Positions 18,410 to 27,763 of a stretch of 64,000 nt of DNA are shown here, one piece after another. The notes under the pieces are model-generated. The model did no database searches and had not been told where the DNA came from. It saw only the letters and a list, made by a program, of their open reading frames with translations. The DNA is taken from assembly GCA_965214055.1 (NCBI GenBank), contig OZ243931.1, forward strand, positions 1,612,001 to 1,676,000, given 5' to 3'. The DNA is from WTGA01 sp965214055. Lineage in GTDB: Bacteria > Pseudomonadota > Gammaproteobacteria > Arenicellales > Poriferihabitantaceae. The translations under genes and the position numbers were made by a program. Numbering within the stretch: position 1 is the first letter of the stretch; each line of letters starts with the position of its first letter.

Positions 18410-19951
18410 ATGTCCAGCGACTACCCCGTCAATTACCTGAAATCCATACTCAATTCCAGGGTGTACGAAGTCACCCGGGAAACGCCCCTGGAGCGGATGG
18501 AATTGCTGTCGGACCGGTTTGGCCGGAGCATCTGGTTAAAGCGGGAAGATGTCCACCCCATCTTTTGCTACAAGATTCGGGGCGCATACAACAAAATGGT
18601 CAGCCTGGGCCGGGAGGTGCTCGACCGCGGGGTCGTGGCCGCCTCGGCCGGCAATCATGCCCAGGGGGTTGCCATGAGTGCGAAGCGGCTGGGATGCAAG
18701 GCCCTCATTGTGATGCCGGTGACCTCCCCGTCCATCAAGGTTGACGCGGTGAGGCGCTGGGGGGTGAAAGTAGAACTGGTGGGGGACAGCTATAATGAGG
18801 CGTTTGAGTATGCCCGGGACGTTTGCAAAAAACAGGGACTGGAATGGATCAGTCCGTTCGATGATCCGTTGATCATTGCCGGACAGGGGACGGTGGGTCT
18901 GGAACTGCTGAAACAGCACTCCGGCCCATTGGAAGCCATTTTTGTGCCGGTCGGAGGCGGGGGGCTGATTGCGGGAATCGCCGTGTATGTGAAGCAACTT
19001 CGGCCCGACATCAAAATAATCGGGGTCGAACCGAATAACTCCGATGCCCTGTACCAGTCGCTGAAGGCCGGGAAAAGGATCCGGTTGGACCGGGTCGGCA
19101 TTTTCGCCGATGGGGTGGCGGCCAACCGGGTCGGAAAGGAAAATTTCAGAATCTGCAGGGACTTTGTCGATGAGGTGATCCGGGTCAGTACCGACGAGAT
19201 TTGTGCGGCGGTGAAGGACCTGTATGAAGACACGCGTACTATTTTCGAGCCCTCCGGGGCACTGTCGGCAGCGGGGATCAAGCGGTGGATCAGGCAGAAC
19301 CCGTCAGCCCGAAGTACGGGGCCGGAGAACCGGAACCTTGTCGCCATCGCTTCGGGTGCCAACATGAATTTTGACCGGCTCAGACATGTGTCGGAACGGG
19401 CCGAGATCGGTGAGCGCAGGGAAGCCATTCTCGCTGTGACCATTCCCGAAACCAGGGGAAGTTTCCGGCGGTTTTACCATACCCTGGGCAACCGGAGTGT
19501 TTCGGAATTCAACTATCGGTTTTCCAATGACCGGGAAGCGCATATTTTCCTCGGTGTTCAGATCACGCATGGAAGCGAGATCGAAGACCTGATCTCCAAA
19601 CTGGCGGCCAAGGGGATTCCCTGCGTGGATTTGACAGACAACGAAGTTGCCAAAATCCACGCCCGGTATATGGTTGGCGGCCGGGTTCCCGAAATGACCA
19701 ACGAACGACTGTTCAGTTTCGAGTTTCCGGAACGACCCGGTGCCCTGGGGGATTTCCTGGACCAGTTGGGCAAGACCTGGAACATTACGTTGTTTCATTA
19801 CCGCAATCACGGGTCGGATTTTGGAAGGGTGTTGTGCGGCATACAGATTCCACAGAAGGAATCCGGTGGATTTAACGATTTTTTGATCAATTTAGGGTAT
19901 GGTTATCGGGAAGAAACCGAGAACCCTGTTTACAAACTGTTTATGCGTTGA
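18410..19951 (+). CDS. ilvA: Threonine ammonia-lyase, biosynthetic (IlvA)
   Basis: This 513-residue PLP enzyme converts threonine to 2-oxobutanoate, the first step of isoleucine synthesis. The PLP lysine is K55 in CYKIRGAYNKM, the phosphate loop is VGGGGLIAGIA, and SAGNHAQGVA is conserved. Two C-terminal ACT-like regulatory domains (about residues 330-513, including FSFEFPERPGALGDFL) mark it as the allosteric, isoleucine-inhibited biosynthetic form rather than the short catabolic one. The track start is a TTG two codons earlier; I use the ATG at 18410. Confidence 0.94.
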   Translation: MSSDYPVNYLKSILNSRVYEVTRETPLERMELLSDRFGRSIWLKREDVHPIFCYKIRGAYNKMVSLGREVLDRGVVAASAGNHAQGVAMSAKRLGCKALIVMPVTSPSIKVDAVRRWGVKVELVGDSYNEAFEYARDVCKKQGLEWISPFDDPLIIAGQGTVGLELLKQHSGPLEAIFVPVGGGGLIAGIAVYVKQLRPDIKIIGVEPNNSDALYQSLKAGKRIRLDRVGIFADGVAANRVGKENFRICRDFVDEVIRVSTDEICAAVKDLYEDTRTIFEPSGALSAAGIKRWIRQNPSARSTGPENRNLVAIASGANMNFDRLRHVSERAEIGERREAILAVTIPETRGSFRRFYHTLGNRSVSEFNYRFSNDREAHIFLGVQITHGSEIEDLISKLAAKGIPCVDLTDNEVAKIHARYMVGGRVPEMTNERLFSFEFPERPGALGDFLDQLGKTWNITLFHYRNHGSDFGRVLCGIQIPQKESGGFNDFLINLGYGYREETENPVYKLFMR

Positions 19952-20193
19952 GGCTGGAATCAAGAGTGGAGGACATCGATTTATCCGAAGAGGTGGAACT
20001 GGGGGGAATTTACAACATTCCCGGGGAAGGGTTCATGGTGGAGCTTCTGTTGCCCCGAACCACCTATCTTTTTGACAAACAGGGGTTGCAGTATCGAATT
20101 GTCAAAAAAAAACAACAGGGCTATGATGCTTCGGTGGAAGAGACCGCCCTGGCGCAGATCAATAATTTCGGACCTGTATTTGAACAATGGTAG
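19948..20193 (+). CDS. Small hypothetical protein between ilvA and the phosphopantetheinyl transferase
   Basis: This open frame of about 81 residues begins at a TTG that overlaps the ilvA stop; an in-frame GTG at 19966 (giving EDIDLSEEVELGGIY) is an equally good start. It is mildly acidic at the N-terminus, with a predicted beta-rich middle (GFMVELLLPRTTYLF) and a lysine cluster (VKKKQQG). There is no signal peptide or membrane segment, and I recognise no family. It overlaps the next gene by seven bases, so it is embedded in a tightly packed ilvA-orf-PPTase unit, which argues that it is real. Confidence 0.55.
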   Translation: MRLESRVEDIDLSEEVELGGIYNIPGEGFMVELLLPRTTYLFDKQGLQYRIVKKKQQGYDASVEETALAQINNFGPVFEQW

Positions 20194-20996
20194 CCCGCCC
20201 TTGCGCGGTGACCGAGTGCCCCCTGGAATGGGTGGAGACCACCCCGGGTGTTCCGCTTCCTGCAAACCAGGTCCATCTGTGGTTCGTGGACCTGCAATCC
20301 ATCTCCCGGTCCCGGTTTGAACAGCCCCCCGGGGCGGGGCAGGGGAGGTCCCGGGATACCGGGAGCCGGGAAAAGCGGGATCTGTATTTCCGGGGCAAGA
20401 TGGCCCTTGGAACCCTGCTGGCCCATTACAGTGGATTGGAGCATTCCGAACTGGAGTTCGAATACGGCACCCGGGGCAAGCCTGGCTTGAGGAATCCCGG
20501 GCTCCCCGGTGCGCTCCAGTTCAACTATACCCTGTCACGGGGATACGCGCTGTATGCCTTTGCGTGGGAGATGGAATTGGGGGTGGACATTGAAATCTAC
20601 CCGCGAAAGGTCAATGCGGACTTGCTTGCCCGCAGAAAGCTGAGCCCGGTGGAGAAAGCCAGTTGGGAGGCGGTCCCTGCCGGGCAGAAAAACAACGCCA
20701 TGCTGATGTGCTGGACGCGCAAGGAAGCGTATGGAAAAGTGCTCGGAGTGGGGATCCGATATGAAATGCGAAAAGTATCGCTGTTTCGGGGTCTGAATGG
20801 ATATCGCTGGGAAACCCGGGTTGGCGGGTTGTTCGGCGAAGAAAAGTGTGAAGGAATCGACTCCCTGCACGGAGTGCAGATTGCGTTGCCGGTCCCCGGT
20901 GCCGGATCACTCATGTATGCCGGCAGTCCCTTCACGCCGGCGTCGTCTTTGCCATTGATTCCAATGGTTCTCGACCATCGGTTTATAGAGGAGTAA
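20187..20996 (+). CDS. 4'-phosphopantetheinyl transferase, Sfp type
   Basis: This 269-residue protein would attach phosphopantetheine from CoA to carrier-protein serines. It shows the Sfp-type signatures FNYTLSRGYAL (near 112), GVDIE (132-136) with the magnesium-binding Asp and Glu, and WTRKEAYGKVLG (176-187). The usual His in the first motif is replaced by Leu-Ser. The N-terminal region is long and proline/arginine rich (residues 45-65). Sfp-type enzymes can serve either primary fatty-acid synthesis or secondary-metabolite synthases; no synthase is in the window, though a stand-alone malonyltransferase-like gene lies at 41.3 kb. Confidence 0.85.
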   Translation: MVARPCAVTECPLEWVETTPGVPLPANQVHLWFVDLQSISRSRFEQPPGAGQGRSRDTGSREKRDLYFRGKMALGTLLAHYSGLEHSELEFEYGTRGKPGLRNPGLPGALQFNYTLSRGYALYAFAWEMELGVDIEIYPRKVNADLLARRKLSPVEKASWEAVPAGQKNNAMLMCWTRKEAYGKVLGVGIRYEMRKVSLFRGLNGYRWETRVGGLFGEEKCEGIDSLHGVQIALPVPGAGSLMYAGSPFTPASSLPLIPMVLDHRFIEE

Positions 20997-21002
20997 CGAT
21001 TC

Positions 21003-22112
21003 GTGAAGTTTGTCGACCTGGATGCCCAGTTTAAAGTGGTGGAGCCGGAGATACGTGCTGCACTGGACCGTGTTTTGCAGCATACCCAGTTTATCATGGG
21101 CCCGGAAATCCAGGCCCTTGAACGGCAGTTGAGCGAATATTGCGGGGCCCGGCACGCCCTCACCGCCGGGAGCGGAAGCGATGCACTGCTGATGGCCTTG
21201 ATGGCGTACGACGTCGGGCCGGGAGATGGCATTATTGCCCCTCCATTTACCTTTGTCGCAACGGCGGAAATGGTCCAGTTACTGGGTGCAACCACGGTTT
21301 TTGTGGATGTTGAAGAAGACAGCTTCAACCTGGATGTCCATCTTCTCGAGGAGGCCATCCGGAAAACACGGGACCGGGTCAATCTGAAAGGGATTATCCC
21401 GGTGGATCTGTTTGGCCTGCCTGCCCGTCATGACGAGATACAGGCCATCGCTGAGCGAAACGGGCTGTTTGTATTAAGCGATGCAGCGCAAAGCTTTGGC
21501 GCCGAATACAGGGGTCAGAAGGTCGGTGTCTTCGGGGATATTGCGATCACCAGTTTTTTTCCGGCCAAGCCGCTGGGATGCTATGGAGACGGTGGCGCCG
21601 TATTCACCGATTCCGATGAGCTGGCAGAAAAAATCGAATCCATACGGATTCACGGCAAGGGGAAGTCCCAATATGAGAACATCCGTATCGGGGTAACGGG
21701 CCGGATGGATACCATCCAGGCGGCTGTTCTTGGCTGCAAGCTGAAAATCTTCGAGGACGAATTGAACCGACGCCGGGAGATCGCAGGCTGTTACAGCGAG
21801 CAGCTCGGAGATTACGTGACGGTCCCTTCGGTGCCGGATGACTGCCAGAGCACCTGGGCAGCCTATACGATACGGACCCCCAAACGGGACCGGGTCCGGG
21901 CCCACCTGCAGCGGGAGGGGATTCCGTTTGCCGTCTACTATCCTTCCCCCCTGCACCGGCAACCGGCGTTCCAGAATGCGTTCTGGGGAGGGAAGGATAT
22001 GGCGGTATCGGACCGGTTGTCCGAAGAGGTGATCAGCCTGCCCATCCACCCCTATCTTTCCCGCCGCGACCAGGACCGGATTATCGAAGGGGTCATAAAG
22101 GGGCTGCGATAG
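21003..22112 (+). CDS. DegT/DnrJ/EryC1/StrS family PLP-dependent aminotransferase
   Basis: This 369-residue aminotransferase resembles sugar aminotransferases such as WbpE. The PLP lysine is K189 in SFFPAKPLGCYGDGGAV, with LSDAAQSFGAEYRG (D160) upstream, the SGSDALLMAL phosphate-binding loop near 57-66 and the C-terminal YYPSPLHRQPAF motif. Family members make amino-deoxy sugar nucleotides for LPS O-antigen or glycosylation. It directly follows the phosphopantetheinyl transferase. No sugar dehydratase or glycosyltransferase is nearby, so its pathway is open. Confidence 0.9.
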   Translation: MKFVDLDAQFKVVEPEIRAALDRVLQHTQFIMGPEIQALERQLSEYCGARHALTAGSGSDALLMALMAYDVGPGDGIIAPPFTFVATAEMVQLLGATTVFVDVEEDSFNLDVHLLEEAIRKTRDRVNLKGIIPVDLFGLPARHDEIQAIAERNGLFVLSDAAQSFGAEYRGQKVGVFGDIAITSFFPAKPLGCYGDGGAVFTDSDELAEKIESIRIHGKGKSQYENIRIGVTGRMDTIQAAVLGCKLKIFEDELNRRREIAGCYSEQLGDYVTVPSVPDDCQSTWAAYTIRTPKRDRVRAHLQREGIPFAVYYPSPLHRQPAFQNAFWGGKDMAVSDRLSEEVISLPIHPYLSRRDQDRIIEGVIKGLR

Positions 22113-22180
22113 CCGGGCAGCTCCCGGGGACGGCAGGGGAGACAGGGGGATGGCCGGTTCACCGGACCGGAGAATTTCCC

Positions 22181-24520
22181 TTATTTTCGGGAGGCCTTCG
22201 GGGTCCGTTTCTTTTTTCTTCGGGATGGTTTGGCGTTTTCCAGCAGCTTCTTGCAGTGGTCAAGGGTCAGCAGTGCGGGATCTTCAACATCTTTCGGTAT
22301 GCGGGCATTCTTCTTGCCATCGGTCACATAGGGGCCGTACGGACCATTCAGCACCTGGATGCCGGGGTCTTCAAAGTTCAGGATGATCCGGTTGGCGTCC
22401 TGTTCTTTTTTCTCCGCAACCAGGTCCAGGGCGGCTTCCCGGGTGATGGTATGGGGATCCTGCCCCTCCTTGAGGGAAACAAACCGGTTGCCAAAGCGGA
22501 CATAGGGACCATATCTTCCGATGGCGGTGGACAGTTTCTCTCCTTCCGGGGACTCTCCCAGGGACCTCGGCAGCTTGAACAGTTCCAGGGCTTCTTCAAA
22601 GGTGATGGTGTCCAGTTTCTGGTCAGACCGAAGGCTGGAGAAAGTCGGTTTTTCCTCGTCGTCACGGGAACCGATTTGTGCAAAGGGTCCGTACCGTCCC
22701 ATTCTTACCGACAAGGGCTTGCCGGACTTGGGGTCGGTGCCGAGTTGTCTGGATTGAATCACATCCTCCCGGCTCACTCCTTCCGACTTGTCTTCAACCT
22801 GCCTGGAAAATGACTCCCAGAATTCCGACATCAGGGGGATCCATTCTTTCTCGCCCCGGGATATTTCATCCAGGGCATCCTCCAGTTTTGCCGTGAATTC
22901 GTAGTCGACGTACTGGGTGAAATGGGTGGACAGGAAACGGTTGACGATCTTGCCGATATCGGTGGGCTCAAACCGCTTGTTTTCCAGGGTTGCATACGAC
23001 CGGTTTTGAAGTGTGCTGATAATCGACGCATACGTCGAGGGCCGGCCGATGCCATAGGCTTCCAGTGTTTTGACCAGCGTGGCTTCGTTGTATCGTGGCG
23101 GCGGCTCGGTAAAATGCTGTTCGGGACGGATTTTCCTGATCTCAACGGACAGGCCTTTCTCCAGGGGCGGCAGTATCTTTTCCCTGGCATTTTTGGCTGG
23201 CTTGTCATCCGTTCCTTCCCGGTAGACAGACATGAATCCGGGAACGCGTATCGTTGAACCGGATGCCCGGAATACCGCGGTTACATCCTGTGGTTCTCCG
23301 GTATCGAGATCAACGGATACCGTATCAATCGTGGCATGAATCATCTGGGAGGCCATCGTTCTTTTCCAGATCAACTCATAGAGTCGGTATTGATCCGGGG
23401 AAAGCGACCGTCTCAAACCATCCGGCAGGCGTTTAACAGACGTTGGCCGAATGGCCTCGTGTGCTTCCTGGGCATTTTTGGATTTGTTCTTGAACGTCCG
23501 GGGTGCACGGGGCACCGTGTTGGCACCGTACCGGGATGCAATCAATTCCCTGATTTCGGCTACCGCGCTCCCGGCAAGTGCCACGGAATCCGTGCGCATG
23601 TAGGTGATCAAGCCGGTGGTCTCGCCACCGATTTCAATGCCTTCATACAGTTGCTGGGCGGTTTGCATGGTTCTTCGGGCGGTAAATCCGAGTTTCCTGG
23701 AGGCTTCCTGTTGCAGGGTTGACGTGGTAAACGGGGGAGCAGGATTGCGCTTTCGCTCCTTTCTGGTTATTTTTGAAACCGTCAGCATCCCGGCTGCAGC
23801 GGTTCGAATGGCAGAATGGTACTGGTCAGCAGTGCTCCCGTCCGCAATGGAAAACCGGGTCAGTTTTTCCCCCTGAAATTGCGTCAGTTTCCCGACGAAC
23901 GGATTTCCTTTCGTGTCCAGGTCCGCTTCAATCGTCCAGTATTCCCGGGTAACAAATTGGGCTATTTCCTCTTCACGCTCACAAATCAGTCGCAGTGCAG
24001 GGCTCTGTACTCTCCCGGCAGAAAGTCCCCGCTGTACCTTTTTCCATAACAGCGGAGACAGGTTGAAACCAACCAGATAATCCAGTGCTCTTCGGGCCTG
24101 CTGTGCATCGATCAGGTTGGTGGACAGTTCCCGGGGATTCCTGACGGCATTTTGGATCGCGGTCCGGGTGATTTCGTGGAACTCAACCCGGTAAACGGGT
24201 TTCTTCCCGATGGCGTTTTTCTCTTTCAATATTTCATACAGGTGCCAGGAGATGGCCTCCCCTTCCCGGTCCGGGTCAGTCGCGAGGTACAGGGAATCGG
24301 CGTTTTTCATTGCCCGGACGATCAAATCGACGTGCTGCTTGTTGCGGGCAACAATCTCATACCGCATCTCGAAATTGTTTTCCGGGACGACGGCCCCTTT
24401 TTTTGGCAGGAGGTCCCGAACGTGCCCGTAGGACGCAAGGGCCTTGAAATCGCCTCCCAGATATTTTGACAGTGAGCGCGCTTTGGCAGGCGACTCCACA
24501 ATAATCAAAGGCTTTCCCAT
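22181..24520 (-). CDS. topA: DNA topoisomerase I (TopA)
   Basis: This 779-residue type IA topoisomerase relaxes negative supercoils. The N-terminal TOPRIM begins LIIVESPAKARSLSKYLG and contains the ATDPDREGEAISWHL block; the catalytic tyrosine is in GLITYMRTDS. The C-terminus consists of repeats around GRYGPF/GRYGPY/GPYGPY and ends in a basic tail (RRKKKRTPKASRK). No four-cysteine zinc ribbons are present, unlike E. coli TopA. It follows smg on the same strand, a common gammaproteobacterial pairing. Confidence 0.95.
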   Translation of the reverse strand: MGKPLIIVESPAKARSLSKYLGGDFKALASYGHVRDLLPKKGAVVPENNFEMRYEIVARNKQHVDLIVRAMKNADSLYLATDPDREGEAISWHLYEILKEKNAIGKKPVYRVEFHEITRTAIQNAVRNPRELSTNLIDAQQARRALDYLVGFNLSPLLWKKVQRGLSAGRVQSPALRLICEREEEIAQFVTREYWTIEADLDTKGNPFVGKLTQFQGEKLTRFSIADGSTADQYHSAIRTAAAGMLTVSKITRKERKRNPAPPFTTSTLQQEASRKLGFTARRTMQTAQQLYEGIEIGGETTGLITYMRTDSVALAGSAVAEIRELIASRYGANTVPRAPRTFKNKSKNAQEAHEAIRPTSVKRLPDGLRRSLSPDQYRLYELIWKRTMASQMIHATIDTVSVDLDTGEPQDVTAVFRASGSTIRVPGFMSVYREGTDDKPAKNAREKILPPLEKGLSVEIRKIRPEQHFTEPPPRYNEATLVKTLEAYGIGRPSTYASIISTLQNRSYATLENKRFEPTDIGKIVNRFLSTHFTQYVDYEFTAKLEDALDEISRGEKEWIPLMSEFWESFSRQVEDKSEGVSREDVIQSRQLGTDPKSGKPLSVRMGRYGPFAQIGSRDDEEKPTFSSLRSDQKLDTITFEEALELFKLPRSLGESPEGEKLSTAIGRYGPYVRFGNRFVSLKEGQDPHTITREAALDLVAEKKEQDANRIILNFEDPGIQVLNGPYGPYVTDGKKNARIPKDVEDPALLTLDHCKKLLENAKPSRRKKKRTPKASRK

Positions 24521-24591
24521 TGGTCCTGTTCTTTACCTGTGGAGGAGTGTTTTTTGGTCATGGCCGGAACAGCGATGGCGGCAGATCGGGT

Positions 24592-25077
24592 TCAGTGGAT
24601 GCAGGCATGCGATCCATCGTAAACCAGGGTTTCCATTAAATCGGACACCCCTTCTTTTTCGGTATAATTGCTCAGTACCATCAACACCACCCATTTCACA
24701 TGTTCGAGTTCGATGGTTTTCCGATCCAGGGCCAGGAGCTGGTCAACCACCATTTCCCGTGCTACAGGGTCCAGAACCCCGCTTTGTTCGAGCCTCAACA
24801 GGAAACCGCGGCTGGCAATGCACAATTGGCGGCATTCGTATTCGTTGTAGTGGCGAATGACATCGTGCTTCGGCATCGGCAATTTCAGAGGGTTTTTCTC
24901 GCATAACCGTGCCAGGCTCTCCAGCCAGTCAAAAGCCTGGGTGATCATCATATGATCGAATCCAACCAGACTCAGTTCCCATTCCAGTTCTTCCTGGTTC
25001 GGTTCCATCCCATCATCATCATCGAACATATGGTTCTCAAAGAGATAAATGAGAACATCAAGCATGTCTTCTTTCAT
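24592..25077 (-). CDS. smg: Smg family protein (DUF494)
   Basis: This 161-residue protein of the Smg/DUF494 family begins MKEDMLDVLIYLFENHM and has an acidic stretch (DDDDGMEPNQEELEWEL) followed by helical segments typical of the family. Its function is not well defined; it is usually found next to dprA and topA. Here topA follows, but no dprA homologue is seen upstream within the window. Confidence 0.9.
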   Translation of the reverse strand: MKEDMLDVLIYLFENHMFDDDDGMEPNQEELEWELSLVGFDHMMITQAFDWLESLARLCEKNPLKLPMPKHDVIRHYNEYECRQLCIASRGFLLRLEQSGVLDPVAREMVVDQLLALDRKTIELEHVKWVVLMVLSNYTEKEGVSDLMETLVYDGSHACIH

Positions 25078-25678
25078 AACTTACAAACATCACAATCAGT
25101 TTATCTGCTCCGGTCAGTGGATGCTCAGGGTCCATGACACCGGATTGCCCTGGTTCCAGATGTGGAGCCTTGGGCAATTTGTACACCGTAGGCTGCTTCA
25201 GCTGTACTGGTACGAACAAAACTTCATCTGTATTTTCACCTAGCATTGCGGGGGGAGTCTATCAGGTTACAGCGGGAATTTTATATCGATTTCATCCATG
25301 GCGGCGATTTCCTGACCCGGATCGCTGACCGGTGGATTGTACCGCTTCCTCGGGGCATCGTGGATTTTTCCATCCGTTTTGCCTGGGCAGGCTGGTGATA
25401 CGGACTCGCGGATGATCCCAACCCGTCCGCCTTGAGGTTCACATATCCGTTGGAAAATCACGCTATTGTTCAGGCTCATTTTCCTTTGGACATCTATGGA
25501 TAGCAAACAGCGCGTCTTTTGTGGTAGGGTACAGCCGCTGAGTCGCCGGGGCACAGCGGTTGCATAAAGAATTCCCCTGCAAGTACCTTGCCAGCGCAAG
25601 GGCGGCGGTACAGCAGCGGGAATATATCCTGCCCAGAACAGTAGAGGCATCGTGCTTCATTGACCGAACCGGAAAATT
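25078..25678. other. Divergent intergenic region between smg and hisB
   Basis: Six hundred bases separate the divergent smg and hisB genes. A leftward open frame at 25058-25246 (62 codons) overlaps the smg start by 20 bases and could be a small upstream gene, but I recognise no family. Longer antisense frames at 25267-25650 and beyond look like noise. dprA, often upstream of smg, is not here. Confidence 0.4.
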
Positions 25679-26269
25679 ATGACCCACAGAACTGCCCGGG
25701 TTTCCCGAAACACCCGGGAAACCCAAATTGAAGTGAATATCGACCTGGATGGGTCGGGAAAGTCCGAATTCGATACCGGGGTACCGTTTTTGGAGCATAT
25801 GATGGAGCAGATTGCCCGTCATGGATGTGTGGATATCATGGTGCGTGCCAGGGGTGACCTGCACATCGATGATCATCACACCGTTGAAGACATCGGGATC
25901 ACACTGGGCCAGGCTGTGTTGAAGGCGCTGGGGGACAAGAAAGGCATCCGGCGGTACGGCCACGCGTACATCCCGCTGGATGAAGCGCTCGGCAGGGTGG
26001 TCATCGATTTTTCGGGACGTCCATTGCTGGTACAGCATGTGGACTACCCGGATCGCAACATCGGCCGGTTTTCCACGTCCCTGATCCATGAATTTTTCCA
26101 GGGTTTTGCCAATCACGCACTGGCTACCGTGCACATCGACCGGTTGCGCGGAGAAAATTCACACCACATTGCAGAAACCCTGTTCAAGGCATTTGGCCGG
26201 GCATTGCGGATGGCCGTGGAGCACGACCCCCGGGTACGCGGCGTGCCATCCACCAAGGGCATGCTTTGA
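25679..26269 (+). CDS. hisB: Imidazoleglycerol-phosphate dehydratase HisB
   Basis: This 196-residue dehydratase makes imidazole acetol-phosphate in histidine synthesis. The metal-binding motifs are clear: DTGVPFLEHMMEQIARHG, DDHHTVEDIGI, and the second repeat RGENSHHIAETLFKAFGRA. It is the monofunctional form, without the N-terminal phosphatase of E. coli HisB. It is the first gene of hisB-hisH-hisA-hisF-hisI. Confidence 0.95.
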   Translation: MTHRTARVSRNTRETQIEVNIDLDGSGKSEFDTGVPFLEHMMEQIARHGCVDIMVRARGDLHIDDHHTVEDIGITLGQAVLKALGDKKGIRRYGHAYIPLDEALGRVVIDFSGRPLLVQHVDYPDRNIGRFSTSLIHEFFQGFANHALATVHIDRLRGENSHHIAETLFKAFGRALRMAVEHDPRVRGVPSTKGML

Positions 26270-26322
26270 TTCCCGGCAGCGGTTTCATGGCTGTGGGGAA
26301 AGCGTAGGGAAAGTCATCGGAA

Positions 26323-26982
26323 ATGGCCAGGACAGTCATCGTGGACCTGGGTACCGGAAACCTGCATTCCGTGTACAAGGCGGTCGCACACATCAGCGAT
26401 GAGATCAATGTATGCATCACCTCTCATCCGTCAGAAATCCAGTCAGCGGATTATCTCATCCTGCCCGGGCAGGGGGCCATCGGGACATGGGTCCGCCAGC
26501 TCGAGGAGAACCCGGGTCTGGGGGATGCGATTGCACAGCGGCTCGATGCAGGACCCGTTCTCGGGGTCTGCCTGGGTTTGCAGGCACTGTACCGTTCAAG
26601 CGAGGAAAATGGCGGGGTCGCCGGGCTGGGAATCCTGGAAGGGCATGTAAAACATTTTTCCGGTCATCCGACACACCGGGAGGCAGTGGACGGGAAGGAT
26701 GCCCTGAAAATTCCCCACATGGGCTGGAACCGGGTCCGCCAGAAAGCAGAACACCCGCTTTGGCATGGAATCCAGGATGAGGAGCGATTTTATTTTGTCC
26801 ACAGCTATTATGTGGACAGTGGCAATGTGGATCAGGTGTACGGGGAATGCCGGTATGGGAATCGTTTCACGGCGGCAGCGGGGCATGAAAATTTGTTTGC
26901 AACCCAGTTTCACCCGGAAAAAAGCCACCATGCCGGATTGAGACTGCTCCGTAATTTCCTCAACTGGAACGGGAAACCCTGA
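26323..26982 (+). CDS. hisH: Imidazole glycerol phosphate synthase, glutaminase subunit HisH
   Basis: This 219-residue class I glutamine amidotransferase supplies ammonia to HisF. The nucleophile is C83 in LGVCLGLQALY, with the His-Glu pair in ATQFHPEKSHHAG and the oxyanion segment LPGQGAIGTW. The stop immediately precedes the hisA ATG (26983), indicating translational coupling. Confidence 0.94.
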   Translation: MARTVIVDLGTGNLHSVYKAVAHISDEINVCITSHPSEIQSADYLILPGQGAIGTWVRQLEENPGLGDAIAQRLDAGPVLGVCLGLQALYRSSEENGGVAGLGILEGHVKHFSGHPTHREAVDGKDALKIPHMGWNRVRQKAEHPLWHGIQDEERFYFVHSYYVDSGNVDQVYGECRYGNRFTAAAGHENLFATQFHPEKSHHAGLRLLRNFLNWNGKP

Positions 26983-27738
26983 ATGCTGTTGATCCCGGCC
27001 ATTGATCTTAAAGAGGGGAAATGCGTCCGCCTGCGGCAGGGCGACATGGACCAGACCACCGTGTTTTCCGATGACCCGCTGGCGGTAGCCGGGCGCTGGG
27101 TCAACGAAGGTGCGCGCCGGCTCCATATGGTTGATCTTGATGGGGCCGTGAAAGGCGAGCCCGTCAATGCGGAGATCATCCACCGGATTGCCCAGCGCTA
27201 CCCCGATGTGCCGATCCAGGTCGGTGGTGGAATACGCAATGAACATACCGTGAAGATTTATATACAGGCCGGGGTCCGTTACGTGATCATCGGCACCCAA
27301 GCCGTGAAAGAACCGTCTTTCATCCCCGCCCTGTGTGCGGAATATCCGGGTCGCATCATCGTCGGACTGGATGCCCGGGATGGAAAAATAGCGACGGAGG
27401 GTTGGTCAAAGCTGTCCGGGCACCATGTCATCGACATGGCCCGGCATTTCGATGCCGAAGGAGTGGAAGCCATCGTGTACACCGACATTGCCCGGGATGG
27501 AATGATGCAGGGAGTGAATATCGAAGCGACGGTGGCCCTGGCTGAATCCGTGAATGTTCCGGTTATCGCGTCCGGGGGGATTCACAATCTCGAAAATGTC
27601 ATCCGGCTCGCTGAAGTATCCGGTTCAGGAATTTCCGGGGCCATTACCGGCCGTGCAGTCTATGAAGGGACCCTGGATTTTGCCGCAGGCCAGAAGGCGG
27701 CTGACGAAGTGTCGGGTGTCGGGAGAATTCGCCGGTAG
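26983..27738 (+). CDS. hisA: Phosphoribosylformimino-5-aminoimidazole carboxamide ribotide isomerase HisA
   Basis: This 251-residue TIM-barrel isomerase catalyses the Amadori step before HisF. The catalytic aspartates lie in IPAIDLKEGKCVRLRQGD and IVGLDARDGKIAT, and the phosphate-binding glycines in VGGGIR and ASGGI. It shares its half-barrel symmetry with the adjacent hisF. Confidence 0.95.
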   Translation: MLLIPAIDLKEGKCVRLRQGDMDQTTVFSDDPLAVAGRWVNEGARRLHMVDLDGAVKGEPVNAEIIHRIAQRYPDVPIQVGGGIRNEHTVKIYIQAGVRYVIIGTQAVKEPSFIPALCAEYPGRIIVGLDARDGKIATEGWSKLSGHHVIDMARHFDAEGVEAIVYTDIARDGMMQGVNIEATVALAESVNVPVIASGGIHNLENVIRLAEVSGSGISGAITGRAVYEGTLDFAAGQKAADEVSGVGRIRR

Positions 27739-27763
27739 GGATATGACGGGAGAGAGCAGATAG

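Noticed and set aside
25267..25650. 127-codon minus-strand frame between smg and hisB
   Set aside because: Low-complexity composition, no recognised motifs; overlapping frames on the same strand are equally open.
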